Assembly: GCA_025936195.1 (NCBI GenBank)
Contig: JAICTW010000240.1
Span: 1-5,378 of the forward strand
DNA from: Flavisolibacter sp.
GTDB taxonomy: Bacteria; Bacteroidota; Bacteroidia; Chitinophagales; Chitinophagaceae
DNA length: 5,378 nucleotides
Reading direction: 5' to 3'
Part shown: positions 1 to 5,378 of the stretch, one piece after another
How positions within the stretch are numbered: position 1 is the first letter of the stretch
Layout of the letters: each line of letters starts with the position of its first letter
Notes under the pieces: generated by a model
Seen by the model: only the letters and a program-made list of their open reading frames with translations
Told to the model about the DNA's origin: nothing
Databases searched by the model: none
Position numbers and translations under genes: made by a program

Positions 1-559
1 GGTTAATGCAATTGATTTGCGGCAAAGAAATTCTTTGTGCCTGGTGCAGGCCTTTAGCAGAACCTTTTAGCAACGGATACGAATTATTATGACCGCCACC
101 AACAGCAATGGGAATTTTTCCTGCTGCAACAATGGCCTTTGTTAAGCCTTCCACTTCTTCATCAATCGTAGTCACTGCACGGCGATAGGCTTCCACTTTT
201 TCTTCGATATCGTGTGCATTTTTATCAATGAGGTACTGAATGTCACCAAAATCAAAATGACCAATAAGGGCAATCTCCTCTCCTAATAAAAAATCATTGC
301 TTTGAATGTTCAAAAAAGATTGCAGAAAAGAAAGCCAGGCCGAGCTGGTGCCGGCAGTTCCATAATTGGCCTGCACGCCAATGTCTTCAGGAATGCCAAA
401 CACAACATATTTTGATGATAAACCTGTTAGAGATTCAACAATATTATCAGTATATACAACTGTGCCTATCCGTTCCCCCAATTTTGTTTCGAAGCGTCGC
501 AGTCGCACCAAAGAAAGAATATCCTGCCTGGAATAAATTTTAAAATGGGTGAGGTTCAT
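1..559 (-). CDS. hutG: Formimidoylglutamase (HutG-like, arginase/ureohydrolase family), 3' end cut by window edge
   Basis: Partial gene of 186 visible codons; the C-terminal part lies left of the window. The family hydrolyses N-formimidoyl-L-glutamate to L-glutamate and formamide, the last step of one branch of cytoplasmic histidine degradation, using a binuclear Mn centre. Visible marks are the N-terminal segment GIPEDIGVQANYGTAGT (residues 55-71), the stretch IALIGHFDFGDIQ (96-108), and the metal-binding loop AVGGGHNNSYPLLKG (152-166), where His157 is the expected first metal ligand. GGGH, rather than the GGDH of arginases and agmatinases, favours formimidoylglutamase. The NN after it resembles the Bacteroidota subtype. 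The window ends just after QINCIN, immediately before the expected DxHxD ligand cluster, so catalytic completeness cannot be judged. The ATG at 559 is the natural start for the family; no Shine-Dalgarno is seen. It lies 30 bp downstream of the DUF202 gene and in an operon with hutI, which supports the histidine role over arginase or agmatinase. Confidence 0.88.
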   Translation of the reverse strand, partial: MNLTHFKIYSRQDILSLVRLRRFETKLGERIGTVVYTDNIVESLTGLSSKYVVFGIPEDIGVQANYGTAGTSSAWLSFLQSFLNIQSNDFLLGEEIALIGHFDFGDIQYLIDKNAHDIEEKVEAYRRAVTTIDEEVEGLTKAIVAAGKIPIAVGGGHNNSYPLLKGSAKGLHQAQRISLPQINCIN

Positions 560-589
560 AGATCAAAATTAGGAGAACTGTTTCTAAAG

Positions 590-991
590 CTAAATATTCG
601 GAAGCAGATACAGCACCAGCAATAAACTAATCGCTACAATGGCTACGGTTAAAAGCAGCGACAGGAAAAAGGAAGGAAAATAAGTTCCGTTCTGCAAATG
701 CTTTTCAATATTGCGGTAACGGATAAACGCAAGAAGCGTCATAACAGCACCGATAATTACCAGGGAAACGCCAATAATGGATGAATAACCATGATTGGGC
801 AAAGCAAGCTTTTCTCCCAATGCAAGCGATATCTGGCGAAGGAATAAAGAAAATTTTACCACCACAAAACCAAGTCCTGTAATGGCAATGCTGGTCCTGA
901 TCCATGCAAGAAATGTTCTTTCATTAGCCAGGTGGTCTGTTGCCGATGCCTTGCTTGTTTTTTGTGCCTTATTGGTTTTACCTGCTTCCAT
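590..991 (-). CDS. DUF202 (YidH-like) small inner-membrane protein
   Basis: This 133-residue protein has a short polar, Lys/Thr/Ser-rich N-terminus (1-18), then the DUF202 signature DHLANERTFLAWIRTSIAI (residues 19-37), whose ERTFLAWxRT core is the hallmark of the YidH/YidG family. Three hydrophobic segments follow at about 30-53, 70-91 and 106-130, with a basic loop RYRNIEKH (91-98) between the second and third. It is therefore very likely an integral cytoplasmic-membrane protein of three helices, close to the usual family length. The molecular function of DUF202 proteins is not established, and I assign none. It sits between hutI (32 bp upstream) and hutG (30 bp downstream) on the same strand, so it is probably co-transcribed with histidine-degradation genes. 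That could mean a link to histidine or glutamate handling, or simply an inserted passenger. A weak purine-rich AAGAGA lies about 9-10 bases before the ATG. Confidence 0.9.
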   Translation of the reverse strand: MEAGKTNKAQKTSKASATDHLANERTFLAWIRTSIAITGLGFVVVKFSLFLRQISLALGEKLALPNHGYSSIIGVSLVIIGAVMTLLAFIRYRNIEKHLQNGTYFPSFFLSLLLTVAIVAISLLLVLYLLPNI

Positions 992-1023
992 GAAACTTGT
1001 CTCTTAATTTGTAAAGAATGCCA

Positions 1024-2268
1024 TCAATAATCCGACCATTGCCCGTTGATCATTACTCCTTCAATCAAATTGGTTCCAAATGAGTACGGCAAATATGCCA
1101 ATGAAGGAATTTCTTTGGTAAGGATCAGGTTTGCTTTTTTACCAACGCTGATGCTTCCCACTTCATTTTGTAATTCCATAGCGTAAGCACCGTTGATGGT
1201 AGCTGCATTGATCGCCTCTTCGGGAAGAAGTTTCATTTGAATACAACTTAGAGAAACCACAAAATTCATATTGCCGGATGGAGAAGAGCCGGGATTAAAA
1301 TCGCTGGCCAATGCAATGGCACAATTGCTGCCAATTAATTGCCGGGCCGGCTGAAAGGGCATACGAAGAAAAAAAGCCGCTGTTGGCAATAGTGTCCCGA
1401 TGGTGGATGAATTGGCTAACGCATTAATCGCATTGTCATCCATACTTTCCAAATGGTCCACAGAAATGGCATTCATTTTCACTCCAGCTTGCACGCCACC
1501 GGAAAGCGATAACTGGTTCGCATGGATTTTTGGTTTCAATCCGATGGATTTTCCTGCACTGATAATTTGTTCGGTTTCCTGCAGCGTGTAAAAACCTTCT
1601 TCGCAAAACACATCAATGTAATCGGCAAGATTTTCTTTGGCAATGATGGGCAGCATTTCGTTGATGATAACATCAATATATGCTTGCCTGCTTTCTTTGT
1701 ATTCGATTGGAACGGTGTGAGCACCCAGAAAGGTTGATTTGATGGGAATTTTTGAATTTCGTTTCAATCGCTGGATCACACGAAGCATTTTGACCTCGCC
1801 TTCAATAGATAATCCATAACCGCTTTTGATTTCGATGGCGCCTGTGCCTAAAGCTATCACTTGTTGCAATCGTTTGTAGGATTGTTTATACAACTCCTCT
1901 TCTGAAGTAGCATTTAAGTTTTTTGCGGAATTTAAAATCCCCCCGCCTCGTGCTGCAATTTCTGCATAGGACAAGCCTTTGATCTTATCAACAAATTCAT
2001 TCTCGCGGCTTCCGGCAAAAACCAAATGCGTATGGCTGTCGCACCAACAGGGCAAAATCATTTTTCCTTTTGCATCAAAGTGAGAAGTAAAATCAGCCAC
2101 ACGAAACTTCACCTCTTTCATTGCACCGTATTCAGCAATGCGATCATCTTCAATAATGAGAAAAGCATCTTCGATACAAGGTAAATGGCTTAATTCCTTT
2201 CCTCTCAGCAAATGATTTTCTCCTCTTGTGTTTACAAGCAATTTGATGTTGGTGATCAACCTGGTCAT
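1024..2268 (-). CDS. hutI: Imidazolonepropionase (HutI)
   Basis: Complete 414-residue protein, the usual length for this amidohydrolase-superfamily enzyme (about 400-420). It hydrolyses 4-imidazolone-5-propionate to N-formimidoyl-L-glutamate, the third step of histidine degradation, in the cytoplasm with one bound divalent metal. The N-terminal beta-domain (about 1-70) leads into the metal motif CDSHTHLVFAGSRENEF (76-92), with His79 and His81 as ligands. Other family marks are GTGAIEIKSGYGLS (141-154, substrate-contacting Tyr151), GAHTVP (182-187, His184), KIHANQLSLSGG (247-258, metal-ligand His249), VDHLES (270-275, His272) and ASDFNPGSSPSGNM (321-334, metal-ligand Asp323). All expected catalytic positions are present, so it should be active. 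A C-terminal return to the beta-domain (about 368-414) ends in INGQWSDY. The ATG at 2268 gives a normal N-terminus; no Shine-Dalgarno precedes it. It is the first gene of the leftward group with DUF202 and hutG, and its product is the substrate of HutG. Confidence 0.96.
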   Translation of the reverse strand: MTRLITNIKLLVNTRGENHLLRGKELSHLPCIEDAFLIIEDDRIAEYGAMKEVKFRVADFTSHFDAKGKMILPCWCDSHTHLVFAGSRENEFVDKIKGLSYAEIAARGGGILNSAKNLNATSEEELYKQSYKRLQQVIALGTGAIEIKSGYGLSIEGEVKMLRVIQRLKRNSKIPIKSTFLGAHTVPIEYKESRQAYIDVIINEMLPIIAKENLADYIDVFCEEGFYTLQETEQIISAGKSIGLKPKIHANQLSLSGGVQAGVKMNAISVDHLESMDDNAINALANSSTIGTLLPTAAFFLRMPFQPARQLIGSNCAIALASDFNPGSSPSGNMNFVVSLSCIQMKLLPEEAINAATINGAYAMELQNEVGSISVGKKANLILTKEIPSLAYLPYSFGTNLIEGVMINGQWSDY

Positions 2269-2288
2269 GCGATAAAAATACGAATAAG

Positions 2289-2311
2289 GCGAAAGGTGGA
2301 AGGTTTAGGGT
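2289..2311. repeat. Left heptamer-phased repeat, inverted partner of 2618-2647
   Basis: Three adjacent seven-base units, GAAAGGT (2291-2297), GGAAGGT (2298-2304) and TTAGGGT (2305-2311), share an NNANGGT-like pattern. The 17 bases at 2289-2305 match the reverse complement of 2631-2647 at 15 positions. The repeat lies only about 20 bp upstream of the hutI start codon. It resembles the short tandemly repeated heptamers known from intergenic DNA of several bacteria. Its function is unknown, and degeneracy keeps the call cautious. Confidence 0.5.
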
Positions 2312-2343
2312 TTGAGTAGTTCCGCAGGAAACGAAGAGTGTAA

Positions 2344-2353
2344 GGTTTAAACC
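2344..2353. repeat. Perfect 10-bp palindrome GGTTTAAACC
   Basis: GGTTTAAACC reads the same on both strands. It lies about 75 bp upstream of the hutI start and 350 bp upstream of treS, where an operator for the hut group would be plausible. It could bind a dimeric regulator, but part of it also continues the TAAGGTTT-like heptamer theme of this region, so chance or repeat decay is an equal explanation. No regulator gene is in the window. Confidence 0.3.
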
Positions 2354-2382
2354 AACAACAAAAGGACTTCTGAAAACAGTAG

Positions 2383-2440
2383 TGAACGTCGCAAGTGTTC
2401 ATAAAAGATAAGAACCCTGAACGGAGCGTCGCAACTTCAG
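2383..2440. repeat. Two copies of a TGAAC...GTCGCAA unit with short inverted arms (REP-like)
   Basis: Unit 1 has TGAAC (2383-2387) directly followed by GTCGCAA (2388-2394) and closes with GTTCA (2397-2401), which is inverted to TGAAC. Unit 2 has TGAAC (2418-2422), five extra bases GGAGC, then GTCGCAA (2428-2434), and CTGAA (2417-2421) pairs with TTCAG (2436-2440). The two units start 35 bp apart. The shared core and the different arms that still pair suggest a small hairpin-forming repeat family, like REP elements mobilised by RAYT transposases. No such transposase is in the window, and the hairpins are short, so this is an inference. Paired operator sites are the main alternative. Confidence 0.4.
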
Positions 2441-2617
2441 TCAGATAGTAGTAATACAGATAGAATCAAAAAAAAATTGTTATCCATTACAACAGAAATA
2501 TCGAATAGAAACGAATTCGCTCAACACTTCAACTTTCGTTCTCATTTCCTTATCCAAAAACTCAATAACAACCGGGAACCGGAAATCAAAATTTACCAAT
2601 CATTAGTTAACACCGAT

Positions 2618-2647
2618 GCCTTCTGCCTTCAACCTTCTACCTTTCAC
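2618..2647. repeat. Right heptamer tandem repeat, pyrimidine-rich on plus strand
   Basis: Four consecutive seven-base units, GCCTTCT, GCCTTCA, ACCTTCT and ACCTTTC (2618-2645), fit a consensus RCCTTCW, with the last unit diverged. The end of the array (2631-2647) is the imperfect inverted partner (15 of 17) of 2289-2305 near hutI, so the intergenic region is bracketed by the same heptamer family in opposite orientation. The array ends about 26 bp before the possible treS -7 element. Role unknown. Confidence 0.55.
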
Positions 2648-2680
2648 TTTTTCATCAAGGCATGATATTTTATTAATTTG
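2648..2680 (+). promoter_or_regulatory. Possible Bacteroidota-type promoter for treS
   Basis: TTAATTTG at 2673-2680 matches the Bacteroidota -7 consensus TAnnTTTG at all fixed positions but one. A T-rich stretch near 2648-2652 is a weak stand-in for the -33 TTTG element. Transcription would start near 2686, leaving a leader of about 18 bases before the treS ATG at 2704. With one mismatch and a poor -33, this is only a candidate. Confidence 0.3.
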
Positions 2681-2703
2681 TAGCGATAAAATGGTCCTTA
2701 ATC

Positions 2704-5378
2704 ATGGCTCAGCACACTTCAATTGATGATAAACTGCACTGGTACAAAGACGCTATTATTTACGAACTCCACATTAAAGCTTTTCGCGACAGCAATAAAG
2801 ATGGAATGGGCGATTTTAAAGGACTAATGGAAAAACTCGACTATCTGCAGGAACTTGGTGTGTCCGCCATCTGGCTGCTTCCTTTTTATCCTTCGCCGTT
2901 ACGGGATGATGGTTACGATATTGCCGATTATTATTCCATCAATCCACGTTACGGAACATTGGATGAATTTCGACTGTTATTGGATGAGGCACATAAAAGA
3001 AATTTGAAAGTAGTCACCGAACTCGTCATCAATCATACTTCCGATCAACATCCCTGGTTTCAAAGGGCGAGAACGGCTCCAAGAAATTCTGAAGAAAGAA
3101 ATTTTTACGTGTGGACGGACGATCCCAATCAATACAAAGATGTGCGCATTATCTTCCAGGATTTTGAAGCGTCCAACTGGACCTGGGACCCTGTTGCGCA
3201 GCAATATTACTGGCATCGTTTCTTTTTTCATCAACCCGATTTGAATTACGATAATCCATTAGTGCAGGAAGAAATTTTTAAGATCATTGATTACTGGTGC
3301 GAAATGGGTGTGGATGGTTTTCGTTTGGATGCCGTTCCTTATTTGTATGAACGTGAAGGAACGAATGGAGAAAACTTACCGGAAACACATGCGTTTTTAA
3401 AACGTTTGCGTAAACATATTGATGAAAAATATCCGGGCACTGCATTCCTTGCGGAAGCGAACATGTGGCCCGAGGATGCTGCTTCTTATTTTGGCAATGG
3501 CGATGAGTGCCAGATGAATTATCATTTTCCTGTAATGCCCAGAATGTTCATGGCCGTTCAACAGGAAGACCGTTATCCGATCACTGATATTTTTGATCAA
3601 ACACCACCGATACCTGAGGTTTGTCAATGGGCAATTTTCCTGCGCAATCATGATGAGCTGACTTTGGAAATGGTAACAGATGAAGAAAGAGATTTCATGT
3701 ATGCAGCTTATGCAAAGGATCAGAAGGCAAGAATTAACCTGGGCATTCGTCATCGTTTGGCGCCATTGATGGATGATAATCGCAGCAAGATCGAATTGAT
3801 GAACTCCCTGCTGTTTTCGTTGCCCGGAACACCCGTAATTTATTATGGCGATGAAATTGGAATGGGTGATAATTATTATCTCGGTGATCGAGATGGCGTT
3901 CGCACACCTATGCAATGGTCGCCGGACAGGAATGCAGGTTTTTCGGAATCCAATCCGCAACAATTGTATTTGCCTGTTATCATTGATCCGGAATATCATT
4001 ACGAAGCAGTGAATGTGGAAATGCAAAGAAAAAATACTTCTTCACTCTTTTGGTTTATGAAGCGGATGATCAGCATGCGAAAAAATTACAAAGCTTTTGG
4101 TCGCGGTGATATGAAATTCCTTCATGTGGACAATCCGAAAATTCTCGCTTTCACAAGAAGCTATAAGGATGAAACCCTTCTGATCATTTGCAATCTTTCC
4201 AAATATGCGCAGCCGGCGGAAATTGATTTGCGTACATTCAACGGCTATGTGCCTGTTGAAATTTTCAGCAAAAATGCATTTCCATTAATCAAGGATGAAC
4301 CGTATTTCTTTACACTCAGTGCACACTCCTTCCAATGGTTTGTTCTGCATAAAAGCCAGCATGAACAAAATCAATTTTCGGCTTTACCTGTTCTTGAACT
4401 GAATGAATGGGAAAATATTTTGCAGGGAGAAACCAGAGAGCAGTTCGAAAATGAAATTCTTCCTGCCTATTTATTCAGAAGGATATGGTTCAGAGGAAAA
4501 GGAAGAAAAGTGTATTCGCTGAATATCCAGAAATGTGTCACAATTCCTGTTAATAATAAACCTGTTTACCTGTTGTTGATTGACGTGAATTACGAAAGCG
4601 GTTTGCCCGAAACTTACCAGCTTGCCATTACTTGTGTAACAGGCGATGCAGTTGAAAAACTTTCTGCGAGTTGTCCCGAATCGGTTATTGCACAAATGAA
4701 AATCCGTAACCGGCCTGCGCTTGTATGTGATGCTTATTATGTGTACGAAGTGCAGGAATTTTTGATGCGGCAACTGGGTGAAGGAAAGCAATTATCCGTT
4801 GGAGATGACCACATTCAGTTTGCGGCAAAAGAAGAAGTGATCACTTATCTGAAACAACATGTTCAGCCCATTGCACGCATGCACAATGGCGATATCAATA
4901 ACACTTCCATTACGTACAACAGCAGGTTCTTTTTAAAAATGTACCGCAGGGTGGACCGGTCCATCAACCCTGATGTGGAAATGAGTTATTATTTATCGGA
5001 AGATGCCCATTTTCAGCATGTGCCCGCATTTTTAGGTGCTATCAGGCTGAATCCGGGAAAAGATGTTGTGGCCCTCGGCATGCTGCAGGTGCTGATCGAA
5101 AATCATGGTGATGGAGAATCTTACATGAAGGAACGCATCGGCAATTATATTGAACGGATCATGGCAAGAAACCGCGAAACACTGGACCCGTTCGACAGAA
5201 AAGGAAGTCTTGTTGATCCTGCAGGCTTTTATGAATTGCCGAATGAAACACAGGAATTATTAGGAAGCCGCACGGCAGACCAGGCAAGTTTGATTGGCGT
5301 ACGAACAGCAGAAATGCATCTGCTGTTGGCCAATGGTACGGGAAAAGATTTCAAGCCCGAAGAGTATTCATTGCATTA
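2704..5378 (+). CDS. treS: Trehalose synthase (GH13) - maltokinase fusion protein, 3' end cut by window edge
   Basis: Partial gene with 891 codons visible and no internal stop. The N-terminal GH13 TreS part (about 1-550) interconverts trehalose and maltose. It begins WYKDAIIYELHIKAFRDSN and carries region I ELVINHTSD (106-114), region II VDGFRLDAV (203-211, nucleophile Asp209), the TreS mark YEREGTNGENLPETH (215-229), the acid/base Glu251 in LAEANMWPED, and region IV RNHDEL (314-319, Asp317). VIYYGDEIGMGDN (378-390) and GVRTPMQWS (398-406) also fit TreS. From about 560 a maltokinase (Pep2/Mak) follows: its cap domain with RRIWFRGKGRK (592-602), then NNTSITYNSRFFLKMYRR (732-749; Lys745 is the likely ATP-binding lysine) and INPDVEM (754-760). 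It would phosphorylate maltose to maltose 1-phosphate for GlgE. The window ends after RTAEMHLLLANG, before the expected HGDxHxGQ catalytic motif; fusions of this kind run about 1,100 residues. ATG 2704 is the first in-frame ATG after an in-frame TAA at 2674; no Shine-Dalgarno. Confidence 0.93.
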   Translation, partial: MAQHTSIDDKLHWYKDAIIYELHIKAFRDSNKDGMGDFKGLMEKLDYLQELGVSAIWLLPFYPSPLRDDGYDIADYYSINPRYGTLDEFRLLLDEAHKRNLKVVTELVINHTSDQHPWFQRARTAPRNSEERNFYVWTDDPNQYKDVRIIFQDFEASNWTWDPVAQQYYWHRFFFHQPDLNYDNPLVQEEIFKIIDYWCEMGVDGFRLDAVPYLYEREGTNGENLPETHAFLKRLRKHIDEKYPGTAFLAEANMWPEDAASYFGNGDECQMNYHFPVMPRMFMAVQQEDRYPITDIFDQTPPIPEVCQWAIFLRNHDELTLEMVTDEERDFMYAAYAKDQKARINLGIRHRLAPLMDDNRSKIELMNSLLFSLPGTPVIYYGDEIGMGDNYYLGDRDGVRTPMQWSPDRNAGFSESNPQQLYLPVIIDPEYHYEAVNVEMQRKNTSSLFWFMKRMISMRKNYKAFGRGDMKFLHVDNPKILAFTRSYKDETLLIICNLSKYAQPAEIDLRTFNGYVPVEIFSKNAFPLIKDEPYFFTLSAHSFQWFVLHKSQHEQNQFSALPVLELNEWENILQGETREQFENEILPAYLFRRIWFRGKGRKVYSLNIQKCVTIPVNNKPVYLLLIDVNYESGLPETYQLAITCVTGDAVEKLSASCPESVIAQMKIRNRPALVCDAYYVYEVQEFLMRQLGEGKQLSVGDDHIQFAAKEEVITYLKQHVQPIARMHNGDINNTSITYNSRFFLKMYRRVDRSINPDVEMSYYLSEDAHFQHVPAFLGAIRLNPGKDVVALGMLQVLIENHGDGESYMKERIGNYIERIMARNRETLDPFDRKGSLVDPAGFYELPNETQELLGSRTADQASLIGVRTAEMHLLLANGTGKDFKPEEYSLH

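Larger units (their letters stand above)
2269..2703. other. Repeat-rich divergent intergenic region between hutI and treS
   Basis: This stretch of 435 bp separates the leftward hut group from the rightward treS fusion and must carry the promoters of both unless distal ones exist. I see no credible gene. A 62-codon open frame on the plus strand (2477-2665) has no family resemblance, and its end runs through the heptamer repeats. Contents from left to right are a heptamer-phased purine-rich repeat (2291-2311), a 10-bp palindrome (2344-2353), two TGAAC...GTCGCAA units with short inverted arms (2383-2401 and 2417-2440), a run of nine A (2468-2476), an AT-rich middle, a pyrimidine-rich heptamer repeat (2618-2645), and a possible promoter next to treS. 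No tRNA, terminator hairpin with a U-tract or riboswitch is recognisable. Confidence 0.8.

Noticed and set aside
494..502. GCGTCGCAG resembling the intergenic GTCGCAA motif
   Set aside because: It lies inside the hutG coding frame (an Arg-Leu-Arg-Arg stretch) without paired arms; a chance match.
795..1007. 70-codon plus-strand open frame
   Set aside because: Antisense to the DUF202 signature and first two membrane segments, which are clearly the real coding sense.
2273..2280. TAAAAATA, read on the minus strand as a TAnnTTTA-like -7 element for hutI
   Set aside because: Only about 4 bp from the hutI ATG, so the transcript would be leaderless, and the final consensus G is missing. Too weak to call.
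2468..2476. Run of nine A as a possible terminator tail
   Set aside because: No stable GC-rich hairpin abuts it on either strand, and no gene ends nearby.
2477..2665. 62-codon plus-strand open frame in the intergenic region
   Set aside because: No family resemblance and no ribosome binding site; its 3' part is just the translated heptamer repeat and T-rich promoter-proximal DNA.
2977..3234. 85-codon minus-strand open frame
   Set aside because: Antisense to the TreS active-site region, with no independent support.
3397..4026. Long open frame of 209 codons on the minus strand
   Set aside because: It lies wholly antisense to the well-supported TreS catalytic domain. Its translation is rich in His, Ile and Cys with no recognisable family, as expected from the reverse of conserved coding DNA.

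Overview
The window looks like a chromosomal piece from a Bacteroidota bacterium, perhaps of the Chitinophagales/Sphingobacteriia kind. The grounds are the HutG type (a GGGHNN-type formimidoylglutamase), a moderately AT-rich composition with AT-leaning codons, and start codons that mostly lack a recognisable Shine-Dalgarno sequence. This assignment is inferred from gene content and style, not from a marker gene.

Left half (1-2268, minus strand): three closely spaced genes read leftward, hutI (imidazolonepropionase), a small DUF202/YidH-like membrane protein, and hutG (formimidoylglutamase, cut by the left window edge). The gaps are about 32 and 30 bp with no visible terminator, so they probably form one operon. 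HutI and HutG catalyse the last two steps of histidine breakdown: imidazolonepropionate to N-formimidoyl-L-glutamate, then to L-glutamate plus formamide. The upstream enzymes HutH and HutU are not in the window.

Middle (2269-2703): a 435-bp divergent intergenic region without a convincing gene. It holds heptamer-phased repeats at both ends in opposite orientation, a perfect 10-bp palindrome (GGTTTAAACC), two copies of a TGAAC...GTCGCAA motif flanked by short inverted arms, a nine-A tract, and a possible Bacteroidota-type -7 element just before the plus-strand gene.

Right half (2704-5378, plus strand): the first 891 codons of a large fused enzyme, trehalose synthase/maltosyl transferase-type GH13 (TreS) joined to a maltokinase (Pep2/Mak). 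The right edge cuts it inside the kinase domain, before the expected catalytic motif. Such a fusion would convert trehalose to maltose and phosphorylate it to maltose 1-phosphate, the donor for GlgE-type alpha-glucan synthesis. No GlgE or branching enzyme is visible here.

Overall this is mostly ordinary metabolic DNA. The least explained parts are the DUF202 gene inside the hut operon and the repeat-rich divergent intergenic region. I see no sign of a defence system, prophage, transposon, CRISPR array or RNA gene.
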